A stretch of DNA of 64,000 nucleotides from Gemmatimonadota bacterium (GCA_002727195.1 PBWH01000006.1:725151-789150); one strand, 5' to 3'; counted from the first letter of the stretch, positions 51,697-61,451 are shown. The notes: generated from the sequence alone by a model not told the origin. Program-made: numbers and translations.

Positions 51697-51734
51697 TACT
51701 GATAGGTAATCAGTAGTCAGGTAGTCAGATCAGG
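51697..51734. repeat. degenerate intergenic repeat (cagtagtcag type)
   Basis: gtactgataggtaatcagta followed by gtcaggtagtcagatcagg: three to four imperfect copies of a gtagtcag unit between convergent genes. Confidence 0.55.
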
Positions 51735-51760
51735 CTTCGTGTGGATGCGCGGAGCCGTTT

Positions 51761-53062
51761 TTATGTAAGCCAGGTCAGGCGGCGGACGTAAACGCGGAGG
51801 GCGACACACTCACTTAAGTCGCCGATGGCGGTGGCGATGAGGGCGAGGTAGAGGCCGTTGAGCTGGCCGTAGGCGACGCCGGCGATCAGGGAGAGGATCA
51901 TGACGGCGATGCGGACGAAGGCGGCGTTCTGGATGCCGCCGGTGTCTTCCTGGCTGATGAGTGTTCCATAGTAGAAGCTGCGAGCGGCCTGCAGGGCAGG
52001 TATGCAAATGGCGATAGGGAATCCCCTGATCGCCATTTCTCGTATAGACCCGTCGAGTCCCATGAGCGTTCCGAAGATCCAGGCAGACACGCTGGGGATG
52101 ACCATCGCGAGGAGGAAGACGGTCGTGAGGATGGTCACGCTGATCATGAAGCGGCGGACTTCGACGTAGTGCGCGTATGCCTTGACCCGGGCGATCACGA
52201 TCTGTTGGGCGTTCCAGAGGTGCACGCGGGTCAGCCAGGTCAGCGAGATAACGACCGGGTAGGCGGCGAGGGCGAGTTCGGAGCCGGGGGATCGGGCAAT
52301 GGCGGCCTGGACGACGGGTTCGACAGTGGCCATTAGGATCGAGGAGACAGCGAGGGGGGCGTATTGCTTGAGGATGAACGCCTGCGAACGTTTTTCGTCT
52401 TCGAATTCAGGGTCCCGGACGGGGATCAGGTCTCGACTGATACCGCGGTAGGGGACCCAGACGATGGCAGCGTAGACGACGCTGGCGATCGTGAAAGCGA
52501 CGATGGCGGAGAGGCCGCCCTCGATTTCCAGCCAGGTGATCATCGGGAAGGCGACGGCGACCGAGACGACCAGGTAGAAGAAGGCGCCAAACCCGATGGC
52601 ATTGGCGTGGCCATACTTGACGAGGATCCCCTGGTAGTAGCCGCGTGCGACGTTGATGATCGGGGCGGTGATCAGGACGAGCATCATCGGGGGGCCGAGG
52701 GCGGCGATGTTGTTGGGGACGCCGATCACGTGGTGGGCGATCCAGGCGTAGACGGACGGGATGGCGGCGAATGCGATCGGGACTGTGGCGATGCCGCTGA
52801 GGATGAGGGTGATAATGCCCAGCCGGCGGATCATGTCGTGGTCGACGGCCATCGAGGTGACGATCTGGCGGAGGCCGAACAGGGGGGAGAGCAGCGGGAT
52901 CGTCAGGCTGAAGGCGACGGAATAGGACGCTAATGAGAGCTCGGGGTTGTCGGCGCGGGCGATGGCGGCGTTGATGACCGGGCGGGCGAGGGGAAAGAAG
53001 ATGCCGCTCATCGCGAGAGGGGCGAAGAGTTTGAGGAGGGATCGTTGGGAGGTGTCAGGCAA
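51761..53062 (-). CDS. polytopic membrane protein, MOP-flippase/ANKH-like
   Basis: 433 residues from TTG 53062 (no obvious ribosome site). About 12 hydrophobic segments arranged as two similar halves, each beginning with a FAPLAMSGIFFPLARPVINA / YAPLAVSSILMATVEPVVQA element and INVARGYYQGILVKYGHANA / ALQAARSFYYGTLISQEDTG. The internal repeat and the topology recall MATE-type exporters and the ANKH-like branch of the MOP superfamily. Substrate unknown. Confidence 0.7.
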   Translation of the reverse strand: MPDTSQRSLLKLFAPLAMSGIFFPLARPVINAAIARADNPELSLASYSVAFSLTIPLLSPLFGLRQIVTSMAVDHDMIRRLGIITLILSGIATVPIAFAAIPSVYAWIAHHVIGVPNNIAALGPPMMLVLITAPIINVARGYYQGILVKYGHANAIGFGAFFYLVVSVAVAFPMITWLEIEGGLSAIVAFTIASVVYAAIVWVPYRGISRDLIPVRDPEFEDEKRSQAFILKQYAPLAVSSILMATVEPVVQAAIARSPGSELALAAYPVVISLTWLTRVHLWNAQQIVIARVKAYAHYVEVRRFMISVTILTTVFLLAMVIPSVSAWIFGTLMGLDGSIREMAIRGFPIAICIPALQAARSFYYGTLISQEDTGGIQNAAFVRIAVMILSLIAGVAYGQLNGLYLALIATAIGDLSECVALRVYVRRLTWLT

Positions 53063-53093
53063 TTGAGGATCGAGGATCGATTATTGATGATCG
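53061..53093. repeat. degenerate intergenic repeat (gaggatcga type)
   Basis: aattgaggatcgaggatcga followed by ttattgatgatcg: imperfect copies of gaggatcga just upstream of the MOP-like gene. The remaining stretch to 53322 shows no gene. Confidence 0.5.
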
Positions 53094-53322
53094 GTTCGCG
53101 TAAGAATGCGTGTGTGGTCAGAATCGGACAAGGCTGTCGTTTGAATCTGGTTTTCAGATTCTGACAAAGGTTGTCGATCGCTTTCAAACGCGATCCTGGT
53201 ACCTGGCGGGATGAACAAGCGTAAAGATCTGCAAGCGTTGGACTTCGGGGTCTGAGAAGTGGGTGGCACAAGGGTTGGGAAGCCTATGGGGCGTCAATCA
53301 AGCAAGATCAGCGGGAGTCATC

Positions 53323-54489
53323 GTGAGCGAATTACCCAGCTACCGTGTGCCCGGGTTCGCCTGGGTTCGACCGTTAACGTCGTCCATACTGGTTGTCTTC
53401 CTGCTGCTCGTGTCGGGAGTCGCAGCTTTGGTTTTTTCGCGGAAATGGATGTGATGGTAGCGGGAACCGGATCTGTCGAGCCCAGGAAACGGTCTCGTGT
53501 GTAGTCTCGGATCGAGGGCACGATCAGGAAGCTGACCGTGAGTTCCGATGACCGGATCGTCAAAGGGCAGGTGGCCGCAGAACTGGATGACACGGCACTC
53601 AAGTCGCAATTAGGAAAAGTAGAGCGGGACTTGGAACCAAATCGTCTGCAGCAGCAGGAGTTCGAGGAGTGGAGGTCACGGGAACTGATCCTTCTCGAGG
53701 CAGAGCGAGACCGGGGGCCGCGCAGGTGGAGGCAAACAGGCTCCAGTTGGAGCAGGTGACCCGGGAGTATCGACAGTTCTATGAGCATTCACCCACACTG
53801 AAGTATCGCAGGCCGCAGCTAAACGAAAAGCTGCTCCCGATCCGCATCCGCCAAGTCGTACACAAGCAGGTACTCTCAGAATTGAAGGCGGTGGAACGCA
53901 AAATCGAGGATGGACGGGAGGGCCGATTGGCGCTCGAGCATCTGAAGGAGGAGCGGAAGAAGCCCGAACAGGATCGGTTCCTCCTGAGGCACAGGATCGA
54001 TGCCACGCAGGTCCGGTCTGAGGTCGACGGCACTGTAATGACGCGAAAGGTCGAGCAATCGGTTGGAGATCGTATGCAGAGGTGGGCTTCGATTTTGGAC
54101 GTTGCGGCACTCGGTAAGTGGCAGGTGAAGGTGTCGATCAGCCAGCGAGACATCCCGAAGGTCGGGATTGGCCGGGAGGCCCGGATCTACCTGGAGGCGT
54201 TTCCGTATACGGAGTTCAAGGTCTTCAGCGGACGCGTGACCACATTCCACCTCGATAAGTAGCGTCTGACTCGCAGGAGACAAGATATCCCGTTGTGGTT
54301 TCCCTTAAGCAGGGGCAGCTCACGGATGGCGAGCGAGAGTGCGACATCAGCTACGGGATGAGAGCGACGACAAAGATCGTGATCCAGCGGGGCAGTGTGG
54401 TCGATGTCCTGTGGCGGGGTCTTTTGCGTAGTGTTGGCCGTTTGGGGCGTCCGGAATTACGGGTAGCGAATCGAGAGGTGGCGCTATGA
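53323..54489 (+). pseudogene. HlyD-type membrane fusion protein, heavily broken
   Basis: Pieces of one protein in three frames: an N-terminal anchor (VSELPSYRVPGFAWVRPLTS SILVVFLLLVSGVAALVF), then VAGTGSVEPRKRSRV, TAG (near 53502), SRIEGTIRKLTVSSDDRIVK, a coiled-coil part, then EVDGTVMTRKVEQSVGDRMQ and DIPKVGIGREARIYLEAFPY, TAG at 54260-54262, and finally a tail TDGERECDISYGMRATTKIV. One frameshift (near 53720) is repaired by adding a G to a ggggg run; the others and the two amber codons are not. It was the periplasmic adaptor for the exporter that follows. Confidence 0.8.
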
Positions 54490-54900
54490 AGCGATTCGCT
54501 GTCGTCGCTCGACTGATTCGCCCCAACTGGCGCTATGTGGCTCAGTCGTTCTTCGTTTTGGTTCCGATGATGGGACTGAGCCTGCCGGGCCCCTTTATCA
54601 CGAAGCTGCTGATCGACGACGTTTATTCTCAGAAGGACGAGACGCTGATGGCGCTGGTGCTTGTCGCCGTCGCGACGATCTCGTTAGGTGCGGGGCTGAC
54701 AGGATCGGTCTTCGGTCACTTCGGGGCGTGCGTGTACATCGCGATGGGATACGACATGAAGTCGAGATGTTACAACCATATCCAGGGTCTCGACTTTGCC
54801 TTTTTACATTTGCGGAAGACCGGTGAGATCCTGTCACGGTTCAGGGATATGGATGCATCGGTGGGGCAGCTGATCGGGATGGCGAATACAGCCTTGACCT
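54486..54900 (+). pseudogene. ABC exporter transmembrane domain, truncated
   Basis: ATG 54486 overlaps the HlyD tail stop. Residues 1-138 are the start of an ABC exporter membrane domain (RLIRPNWRYVAQSFFVLVPM, LPGPFITKLLIDDVY, KTGEILSRFRDMDASVGQLI). After about 54900 similarity stops abruptly; the open frame runs on to 55019 with unrelated residues. No ATPase domain exists downstream, so transport is lost. Confidence 0.8.
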
Positions 54901-55393
54901 GCCCCCATCTATGTATCCACGCCCAAATTTGGGCCCAACAGTCGGGCTGGTTTCGTTGGGTCACAGAACCCGACGGTTGGATCGATACTATGTGTCCTGT
55001 GAATCTGTTAGGCTCTTAGGAAGTCGTAGAACAGGGTTTCGTGAAGTAGGTCGATATCATCGAATTGTGCGACCCAGTAGCCCTGGTTCTCGTCGGATTA
55101 CAGGGCCTTTACCAAGGCCTTAATTGGTATTCCTTTGACCTGAAGTATTTGCTCAACTCAGATCATTGGGTTCACGTCACCACGCAACCACTCCAGACGA
55201 TCCTGACCACGGAAGTTAAACTGTAGAAGTGCTTTATAGAACCTAGTTGGCTTGTAGGAGGCGACCAACCTAGGTGAATCGTGGTAAAGCGACTTTCCCG
55301 CGAGAGAAGACTCCGGATGCGCGACATTGACAGATGACATTCTGGCAAACCAACCTGGACGTGAAATCGGGGATCCTTTCGCTTGGCAGTGTA
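54901..55393. other. unexplained insert, possibly a decayed gene on the minus strand
   Basis: The exporter gene breaks at about 54900. On the minus strand a frame starting at ATG 55340 reads MSSVNVAHPESSLAGKSLYH, SYKPTRFYKALLQFNFRG, then TGA, VEQILQVKGIPIKALVKAL, TAA, SDENQGYWVAQFDDIDLLHE in the same frame, suggesting an old gene with two stops. It looks richer in A+T than its surroundings. Origin unknown. Confidence 0.45.
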
Positions 55394-56401
55394 CTAGCTT
55401 TTCCTTGGTCGTCCCTGTACTGGATACTGCGGATCATTGAATCCCCAACCGGTATGCTCACCGGGGGGGACGAGTTGATCAATCTTCTCCAACGCATCCT
55501 GCGAAATCTCCCACCCCAAACACCCCATATTATCCTCGTAGTGCGCCATCGTCCTCGGCCCCACGATGGCCGACGTCACGATCGGGTTCGCGAGCACCCA
55601 GTTCAGAGCGAACTGCGTCATCGACTTCCCGTGATCGTCTACGAGCGGCTTGATCTGCTGAGCCACCTCGTAGCTCTCCTCACGCAGTTCCGTCACCATC
55701 ATTCGCGGATCCTTGCGCGCGGCGCGTGAACCCTCCGGTGGGGCCTGGCCGGGGAGATACTTGCCGGCCAGAACGCCTCGTGCCAAGGGGCTGTAGATCA
55801 TTGTGCCCACACCGTGTTCCTGACAGCACGGGAACAGCTCCAGCTCAGGGTCGCGGTTCACGATGTTGTACAGCGGCTGAACGACCGACATCGGGGCCTG
55901 GTTATTCTTGTCGGCGATCCACAGCGACTTGGCGAGCTCGTAACCGTAGAAATTGGAGCATCCGGCGTAGCGGACCTTGCCTTGGCGGACCAGGTCGTTC
56001 AGCGCCTCGATCGATTCCTCGAGGGGCGTGCTGTAGTCGCGACGATGGAGGATGTAGACGTCGATGTAGTCCGTGTCGAGCCGACGCAGGCTGTTTTCGA
56101 CTTCGTTGAAGATGTGCACGCGGTTGGTTCCGCCGTCGTTCGGGCCGTCACCGCGACCACCGCAGACCTTTGTCGCGATCACGCATTTGTCGCGCCGATC
56201 CTTGACAGCCTTCCCAAGGATCCGTTCCGATTCGCCGTCGTTATATACATTGGCCGTGTCGATGAAGTTGATCCCGTCGTCCATCGCGCGGTGAATGATC
56301 TCGATCGAATCCTTCTCGTCCGTGGCGCCGCCGAACATCATTGTTCCCAGGCAGATACGGGAAACCTTGACGCCGGCCTTGCCGAGATTCTTGTACTCCA
56401 T
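55394..56401 (-). CDS. aldo/keto reductase
   Basis: 335 residues from ATG 56401. The catalytic tetrad is complete: Asp48 and Tyr53 (DTANVYNDGES), Lys78 (IATKV) and His119 (YILHRRD). NADPH-contact segment SAIVGPRTMAHYEDN near 275-290. It belongs to the AKR branch with the LGKAGVKVSRICLGTMMFGG start, common among sugar-related or general stress reductases. Substrate unknown. Confidence 0.93.
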   Translation of the reverse strand: MEYKNLGKAGVKVSRICLGTMMFGGATDEKDSIEIIHRAMDDGINFIDTANVYNDGESERILGKAVKDRRDKCVIATKVCGGRGDGPNDGGTNRVHIFNEVENSLRRLDTDYIDVYILHRRDYSTPLEESIEALNDLVRQGKVRYAGCSNFYGYELAKSLWIADKNNQAPMSVVQPLYNIVNRDPELELFPCCQEHGVGTMIYSPLARGVLAGKYLPGQAPPEGSRAARKDPRMMVTELREESYEVAQQIKPLVDDHGKSMTQFALNWVLANPIVTSAIVGPRTMAHYEDNMGCLGWEISQDALEKIDQLVPPGEHTGWGFNDPQYPVQGRPRKS

Positions 56402-56861
56402 TGTTCCTCCAGAACCTGCCGGTCAGGGGATGCGGCGGGGCAGGATGATGGTGATAAATGGCAGAAAGCTATAGGGTTGCGCGAATGTTGCCGTGCGCGA
56501 CCGGCATGAATGATAGGGGGATCGGGGGAAGTGGGCAACTAATCGTGAGTGGGGGAAGCGGAGGCGACCTATGTTTACACACCTGTGTAAAGTATGAGGC
56601 AGAAGCTGCGTTTCTCACTACACACTGAGCAGGGCCATCGGACGTTTGTTCGGTAGGCTTTTCTGTGTGTTTATTGGAGAATCAAAGGACAAAAAGGACA
56701 TGGAGGGCGGGCACCGTGCCGGTCTGGGCAGACTTGCTCGCGAGCGGTTGAGTGTGCTTTGAGTCTAGCAGTGCACGTCCAAAAATTGTGCCGCGAGAGG
56801 ACGGTTCACCCCCAGCCATAGGCTGGGGGCGAGGGTGATACAAGAGGGGAGTGAATCGAGG
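56402..56861. other. intergenic region with a palindrome shared with 44510
   Basis: No gene. cccccagcc (56809-56817) ata ggctggggg (56821-56829) is the same 9-bp stem as at 44510-44530 with another loop. Upstream, 56678-56702 has simple aaaggac/aaaaggac repeats. The palindrome lies about 30 bases before the sulfatase start. Confidence 0.6.
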
Positions 56862-58220
56862 ATGAGTCAGCCGAACATACTATTGATCATGACGGACCAG
56901 CAGCGGTGGGATGCGCTGGGGTGTGTCACGGACTGGATGCAGACGCCAAATATGGATCGTATTGCGAGCGAAGGTGTGCGGTTCTCGCAGTGCATCACGA
57001 ACTCACCGGTCTGTGTGCCGACGCGGCGGACGATGGCGTCGGGGCTGTATCCACACAACACGGGCGTCTGGTTCAACCAGAACACAACACTGGACCCAGA
57101 CGCACCGAACTGGATGAGGGCGATCCGGGATGCGGGATACCGAACCAGCCTGTTCGGGAAGACACACCTGAATTCCGGTCACAAGGGCGATCTGCGGAAC
57201 GTGGAGCACGTCCTGCGGGCCCAGGGGATCGATGATATCAACGAGACGGTCGGCCCACGTGCCTGTGCGCGTACGTTGTCCAACATGACAGAAGAGTGGG
57301 ATCGGAGAGGTCAGTGGGAGGCGTATCGCGTGGACTACGCCGAGCGGTTTTCGAACATGGCCTACGTCGTGCGTCCATCGACACTGCCGATAGATCTCTA
57401 CTACGATACGTGGGTCGGACAGAAGAGCAGCGACTACCTAGAAGCCTACGATCGCAATCAGCCGTGGTTATGCTGGGTCAGCTTTGGTGGCCCTCACGAG
57501 CCCTGGGATACGCCGGCACCGTTCTCGACCGCTTATGACCCGTCTTCGATGCCCGAGCCTCTGGGCTTTGAAGACGGTGGAACTGGTCCACGTGGTGGGC
57601 TCCACGATCTCCTAGGGAACTGGTCAAACCTGACGGATGAAGAGATTGCGGCGATGCGGGCCAACTACGCAGGAAACGTCACCCTGATCGACGAGCAAAT
57701 CGGCCGGCTGTTCGAGGTGATCGAGAAACGTGGCGAGTGGGACAATACGGTTGTCGTGCTGGTGTCCGATCACGGCGAGATGAACGGAGACTACGGGCTC
57801 ATTTACAAGGAGGTCTTCCTCAACAGCGCCGCTCGTGTTCCGATGCTGTGGCGCGGTCCGGGGATTGAAGGTGATCGGGTCTGTGATTCACCGGTAGAGT
57901 GGTTCGACGTCGGCCCGACTCTGGCTGAGTATGCCGGGGCTGAACTCGACTTCCGTCAGTTTGCGAAGCCGCTCCAGCCCTGTCTGAGCGATACCAACGC
58001 ACGTGTTCGTGATGAGGCCCTCTGCGAGTATCGATACGAGATGATGGTCACGGACGAGAAGTGGAAGATGGCCGTGAATCAGCAGGGGGAACCGTATCTC
58101 CTGTTCGACCTGGAGAACGATCCGTGTGAATCCCGAAATCTGGCTGGCCAGGGCGACTATCGCTATGTTGAAACCGAGCTGAAGTTGCGGATGTTCGATC
58201 GCGTTCTCCAAGCGCAGTAG
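56862..58220 (+). CDS. sulfatase (type I, formylglycine-dependent)
   Basis: 452 residues from ATG 56862. The activation motif is CVPTRRTMASG with Cys51 as the residue converted to formylglycine (C-x-P-x-R) and Arg55. Metal-site features include the N-terminal ILLIMTDQQRWD and VVVLVSDHGEMNGDYGL near 305. No signal peptide, so probably cytoplasmic, unlike many polysaccharide sulfatases. A Cys-type sulfatase needs a formylglycine-generating system elsewhere. Together with rhamnulokinase 3 kb away it fits use of sulfated rhamnose-rich glycans, which is inference. Confidence 0.92.
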   Translation: MSQPNILLIMTDQQRWDALGCVTDWMQTPNMDRIASEGVRFSQCITNSPVCVPTRRTMASGLYPHNTGVWFNQNTTLDPDAPNWMRAIRDAGYRTSLFGKTHLNSGHKGDLRNVEHVLRAQGIDDINETVGPRACARTLSNMTEEWDRRGQWEAYRVDYAERFSNMAYVVRPSTLPIDLYYDTWVGQKSSDYLEAYDRNQPWLCWVSFGGPHEPWDTPAPFSTAYDPSSMPEPLGFEDGGTGPRGGLHDLLGNWSNLTDEEIAAMRANYAGNVTLIDEQIGRLFEVIEKRGEWDNTVVVLVSDHGEMNGDYGLIYKEVFLNSAARVPMLWRGPGIEGDRVCDSPVEWFDVGPTLAEYAGAELDFRQFAKPLQPCLSDTNARVRDEALCEYRYEMMVTDEKWKMAVNQQGEPYLLFDLENDPCESRNLAGQGDYRYVETELKLRMFDRVLQAQ

Positions 58221-58378
58221 GCACTCTGGCTCAGCAGAACCTATCCGGCGACACGTTTCCCCTGGAGGAATTCTGTGCGCGTATCGGCGCACGAACTCAC
58301 CGATGACGACGAGGCTTCGTCGAAAAGAAGAATTGTCAGAGCTGTCTACAGTTTCTCCGGTTCGTCCACCAGCCAACG

Positions 58379-59000
58379 GTGTTCGGGTTGAGACGGCTTC
58401 TGAGTCAGGAAACGTTTTGCCCGACCGGCATGCTGAAGAACCGTCTCGAGCAGTTGATCACGCTCGAGGATATCCGCCCGCTCGTGGCCGCCGTGCCCGA
58501 GTTTAACAGCGCGTTCGAGGACTTCGCCATTCATGCGCTGACCGAACCGCCGCGTCCTCTCGTGGAGGCGTGGATCGAGCGGTTCGGTGAAAGGGATGAA
58601 GCCTTCGAGAAACTGCTGGGCGTCGCCGAGCTGTCTTCTGATATGGGCGACTTCCTGAATCGATCGGTGCTGAGGCCTGGAAGTCGAGTCGGACGACGTG
58701 GAGAGAAGCTGCGAATGGGTGAAGCGGTGTCCGTCCTGACCCTTCACGCGTCGAAGGGGCTGGAGTTTCCCGTCGTGTTCGTCTCGGGCGCGGAGGGTGG
58801 GCCGGTTCCGATGGAACGAGAGGATTCGGATCGCGAAGAGGAGCGGCGTCTGCTCTACGTCGGGATGACGCGAGCGCAGGATGAGCTGATTCTGCTGAGT
58901 GCTAAGACGAGGGTGATTCAGGGAGAACGGGTCAGCTCGAGGCCGTCATCGTTTCTTGATGCGATTCCCGAGGAGTTTCTGGTGCGTGAGCCGGGGACGG
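58379..59000 (+). pseudogene. C-terminal fragment of a UvrD/PcrA-like helicase
   Basis: Only the last part of a superfamily-1 helicase is present: SVLTLHASKGLEFPVVFVSG (motif V region), EERRLLYVGMTRAQDELILL (motif VI) and SFLDAIPEEFL at the end. Walker A and motifs Ia-IV are absent, and no earlier start gives them. The open frame runs on to 59257 over the 3' end of the convergent glycosylase gene without further similarity. A relic. Confidence 0.8.
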
Positions 59001-59131
59001 TTTCACCTAGGCTGAAACTGTCCCTGGCCTTAGGTCCCACTACTGCAAACCGGAAGCCCCGCCCGCTGGCGGGAGAGGATTCCGCTCACTTGGGCGGGGA
59101 CAGATCGCGTAGCGATCAGGTGAGGGCTTGC

Positions 59132-59845
59132 TCACGCCGGCAGGTCAATACCCAGATCTACCAACTGCTTCTCCGCCTGCTCCGACCAACCTCTGTTGGC
59201 TGCCGGACTCGCAGGGCTCGGATGCGGGATGGTACCGATCTTCACCGAGTCCCCTAAGATGTCCTTCGCTCGTTTCTCTGCGAACTTCCCGACGCCCAGG
59301 ACCATCTGCGGCTTCACGTAGTCGACGATTCGTTTTAGCGCCACGTCGCATGGGGCGAAGAGCGTCTCCCGTTCGTCTGTCGGCAGCTTGTCTGGCGTTC
59401 GATTCCGCCCGGTCTCTTCCATAAAGGCGAGCGGACAGTAGTTCCAGACGAAGAAGCGGTCGAAGAAGGCATCGGGTGTTCCGAATCGTTCCTGGGCCCA
59501 GCCCCAGAGACGTCGACCGCTGACCTCGCTTCTTGTGCAGTCGAAGCCTTCGATCAGCCGCTTGGGGTGCTCGATCTTCGGCTTCTTCACGTCTTCCTTG
59601 ATCCCGATCCAATCTCGCGCCAGCGCCACTTCACCGAACGGGATGCCCGTCTGGACCATTCCCCAGGGACCGGGGTTCATCCCCAGAAGCAAGGCCTGGA
59701 TACCGGTCCGGCAATACTGTTTGAGATACGATCGGTGTGCCTCGAAGGCGTAGTCGAGCGGATTGTAGACGTGGGTAACTGGTGGGGCGAACGTTAGATC
59801 CTTGACGTCGCGGTTGAGGCGTCGAACGATGTTGACGGGTTGCAT
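59132..59845 (-). CDS. SMUG1-type uracil-DNA glycosylase
   Basis: 237 residues. SMUG1 active-site motif 1 GMNPGPWGMVQTGIPFGEV at 55-73 and motif 2 HPSPASPAANRGW at 208-220; both are nearly identical to the animal and bacterial SMUG1 consensus, with Asn57 and His208 as catalytic residues. It removes uracil or oxidised pyrimidines from DNA in base excision repair. ATG 59845 overlaps the stop of the rhamnulokinase gene (TGATG), an odd operon partner. Confidence 0.93.
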   Translation of the reverse strand: MQPVNIVRRLNRDVKDLTFAPPVTHVYNPLDYAFEAHRSYLKQYCRTGIQALLLGMNPGPWGMVQTGIPFGEVALARDWIGIKEDVKKPKIEHPKRLIEGFDCTRSEVSGRRLWGWAQERFGTPDAFFDRFFVWNYCPLAFMEETGRNRTPDKLPTDERETLFAPCDVALKRIVDYVKPQMVLGVGKFAEKRAKDILGDSVKIGTIPHPSPASPAANRGWSEQAEKQLVDLGIDLPA

Positions 59846-61311
59846 CAGGTGTAGAGTTGTGTGAACCGGCCGTAAGCGTCGTCCCAGGCAGGGGAGGTCA
59901 GCGGGCTGTAGGTCTCGACGGGTGTCGATGCGCGGACGACTTCACGGCCCTGCGCGAGGTCGGCAATGTCACCGTTGGCGATCGCCTGGACGAGGATGTT
60001 GCCCAGGGCCGTGGCCTCGATGGGACCGGCCAGAACCTCAAGTCCTGTGGCGTCGGCGATCAGCTGACAGAGAAGGGTGTTCTGAATACCACCCCCGACC
60101 ACGTGGATTGTCGAGTAGGATTTGCCCAGCGCTTCCTGGAGGCTGTTGAGGACATAGCGACACTTCAAGGCGAGGCTGTCGACCGCGCACCGGATGATCG
60201 CGCCTTCATCCGAGGGAGGCTGCTGGCCTGACTTTTCGCAGGCTGCCCGGATGCGGGCGGGCATATCGCCGGGTGCGACGAACTCGGGATCATCGGGATC
60301 GATCAGGGCAACCAGCGGAGCTGCCTGTCGTGCCCGCTGTGTGAGTTCGTCGAAAGAGAGTGCGTTTCCGGCGACTTCCCACGTGCGTTGTGACTCCTGA
60401 ACGAGCCACAGACCGCAAATGTTCTTGAGGAACCGGTAGGTTCCGTTGACGCCACCCTCATTCGTGAAGTTGTGGGCCAGAGATTGCGCGTTGATGGACG
60501 GCTCACCGATCTCGGCTCCCATCAGGGCCCACGTCCCCATCGAGATGTAGAGGCTGTCCTCCGAGGCGAGCGGGGTGGCCGCCACGGCCGATCCCGTGTC
60601 GTGGCAGGCAGGTGCGATCACCTGAAGTTCCCCGACGCCCGCTTCCGCTGCGACCGCTGGCCGGAGGGGGCCCAGTGACGTTCCGGGTAGCACGACCTCC
60701 GGGAAGATCCCGGTCGGGATGCCCAGCGATGCGAGCATCTCCGTTGCCCAACCGCGGGTTCGGGGATCAAAGCACTGTGTGGTCGTCGCGTTCGAGAATT
60801 CGCAGACTTTCGCTCCCGTCATCCAGTAGTTGAACAGGTCGGGCATCATGAGGAAGGTCTCGGCGGTCCCTAGGTGAGCGGATTGCGCTTTGACCATCGC
60901 CAGCAGCTGGAACACGGAGTTGAACGGCATGAATTGGATGCCGGTCCGGTCGAACATTTCCTCACGCGGGACCGTGGTGAAGGCGGCGTCCATCATCCCA
61001 TCGACCCGAGAGTCCCGGTAGCAGTAGGGCAGACCGATCAGCTCGCCCTGCGAATCGAGAAGGCCGAAGTCGACACCCCAGGTATCGAGACCTAGGCTGA
61101 CCAGATCTTCTGAGGCGGCTTTCCTTAGTCCCGTGACGATTTCGTCGAACAGACCGAGCGCGTTCCAGTGCAGTCCGGACGGTAGCTCGGTCGCGCCGTT
61201 CGGGAATCTGTGGATCTCGTTGAGTTGAACTTTCGAGCCGTCAAAACGGCCGATCAGGGCCCGTCCGCTAGAGGCGCCGAGGTCGAATGCGAGGTAGTTT
61301 CGGGTAGACAT
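59845..61311 (-). CDS. rhaB: rhamnulokinase (FGGY family)
   Basis: 488 residues. N-terminal ATPase motif YLAFDLGASSGRALIGRFDG, substrate-side LDTWGVDFGLLDSQGELIGL near 75-95, and HVVGGGIQNTLLCQLIADAT near 395-415, all characteristic of RhaB. It phosphorylates L-rhamnulose to rhamnulose-1-phosphate. Length matches E. coli RhaB (489). No isomerase or aldolase gene is in the window. Confidence 0.92.
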   Translation of the reverse strand: MSTRNYLAFDLGASSGRALIGRFDGSKVQLNEIHRFPNGATELPSGLHWNALGLFDEIVTGLRKAASEDLVSLGLDTWGVDFGLLDSQGELIGLPYCYRDSRVDGMMDAAFTTVPREEMFDRTGIQFMPFNSVFQLLAMVKAQSAHLGTAETFLMMPDLFNYWMTGAKVCEFSNATTTQCFDPRTRGWATEMLASLGIPTGIFPEVVLPGTSLGPLRPAVAAEAGVGELQVIAPACHDTGSAVAATPLASEDSLYISMGTWALMGAEIGEPSINAQSLAHNFTNEGGVNGTYRFLKNICGLWLVQESQRTWEVAGNALSFDELTQRARQAAPLVALIDPDDPEFVAPGDMPARIRAACEKSGQQPPSDEGAIIRCAVDSLALKCRYVLNSLQEALGKSYSTIHVVGGGIQNTLLCQLIADATGLEVLAGPIEATALGNILVQAIANGDIADLAQGREVVRASTPVETYSPLTSPAWDDAYGRFTQLYT

Positions 61312-61451
61312 TTCAGTGTGCTGAGATTTGAGGCGGAAATAAGCGGTTGAATTGGCGTAAATGATTCGTTAGTTTAGAGATACACCAAGATGGTGTCAAC
61401 CGTCGATTGGTGCATGGACGCGGTTTCAACGAAGTCATGCAGGAGAAAACG

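Noticed and set aside
52364-52933. Acidic 189-residue frame on the plus strand opposite the MOP-like gene
   Set aside because: Asp/Gly-rich composition is the antisense image of hydrophobic codons in the membrane protein; no gene signals.
31172-54262. Amber (TAG) recoding, because three TAG codons interrupt recognisable genes
   Set aside because: TAG is used as a normal stop by intact genes here (for example pstA and pstB), and the interrupted genes carry other lesions.
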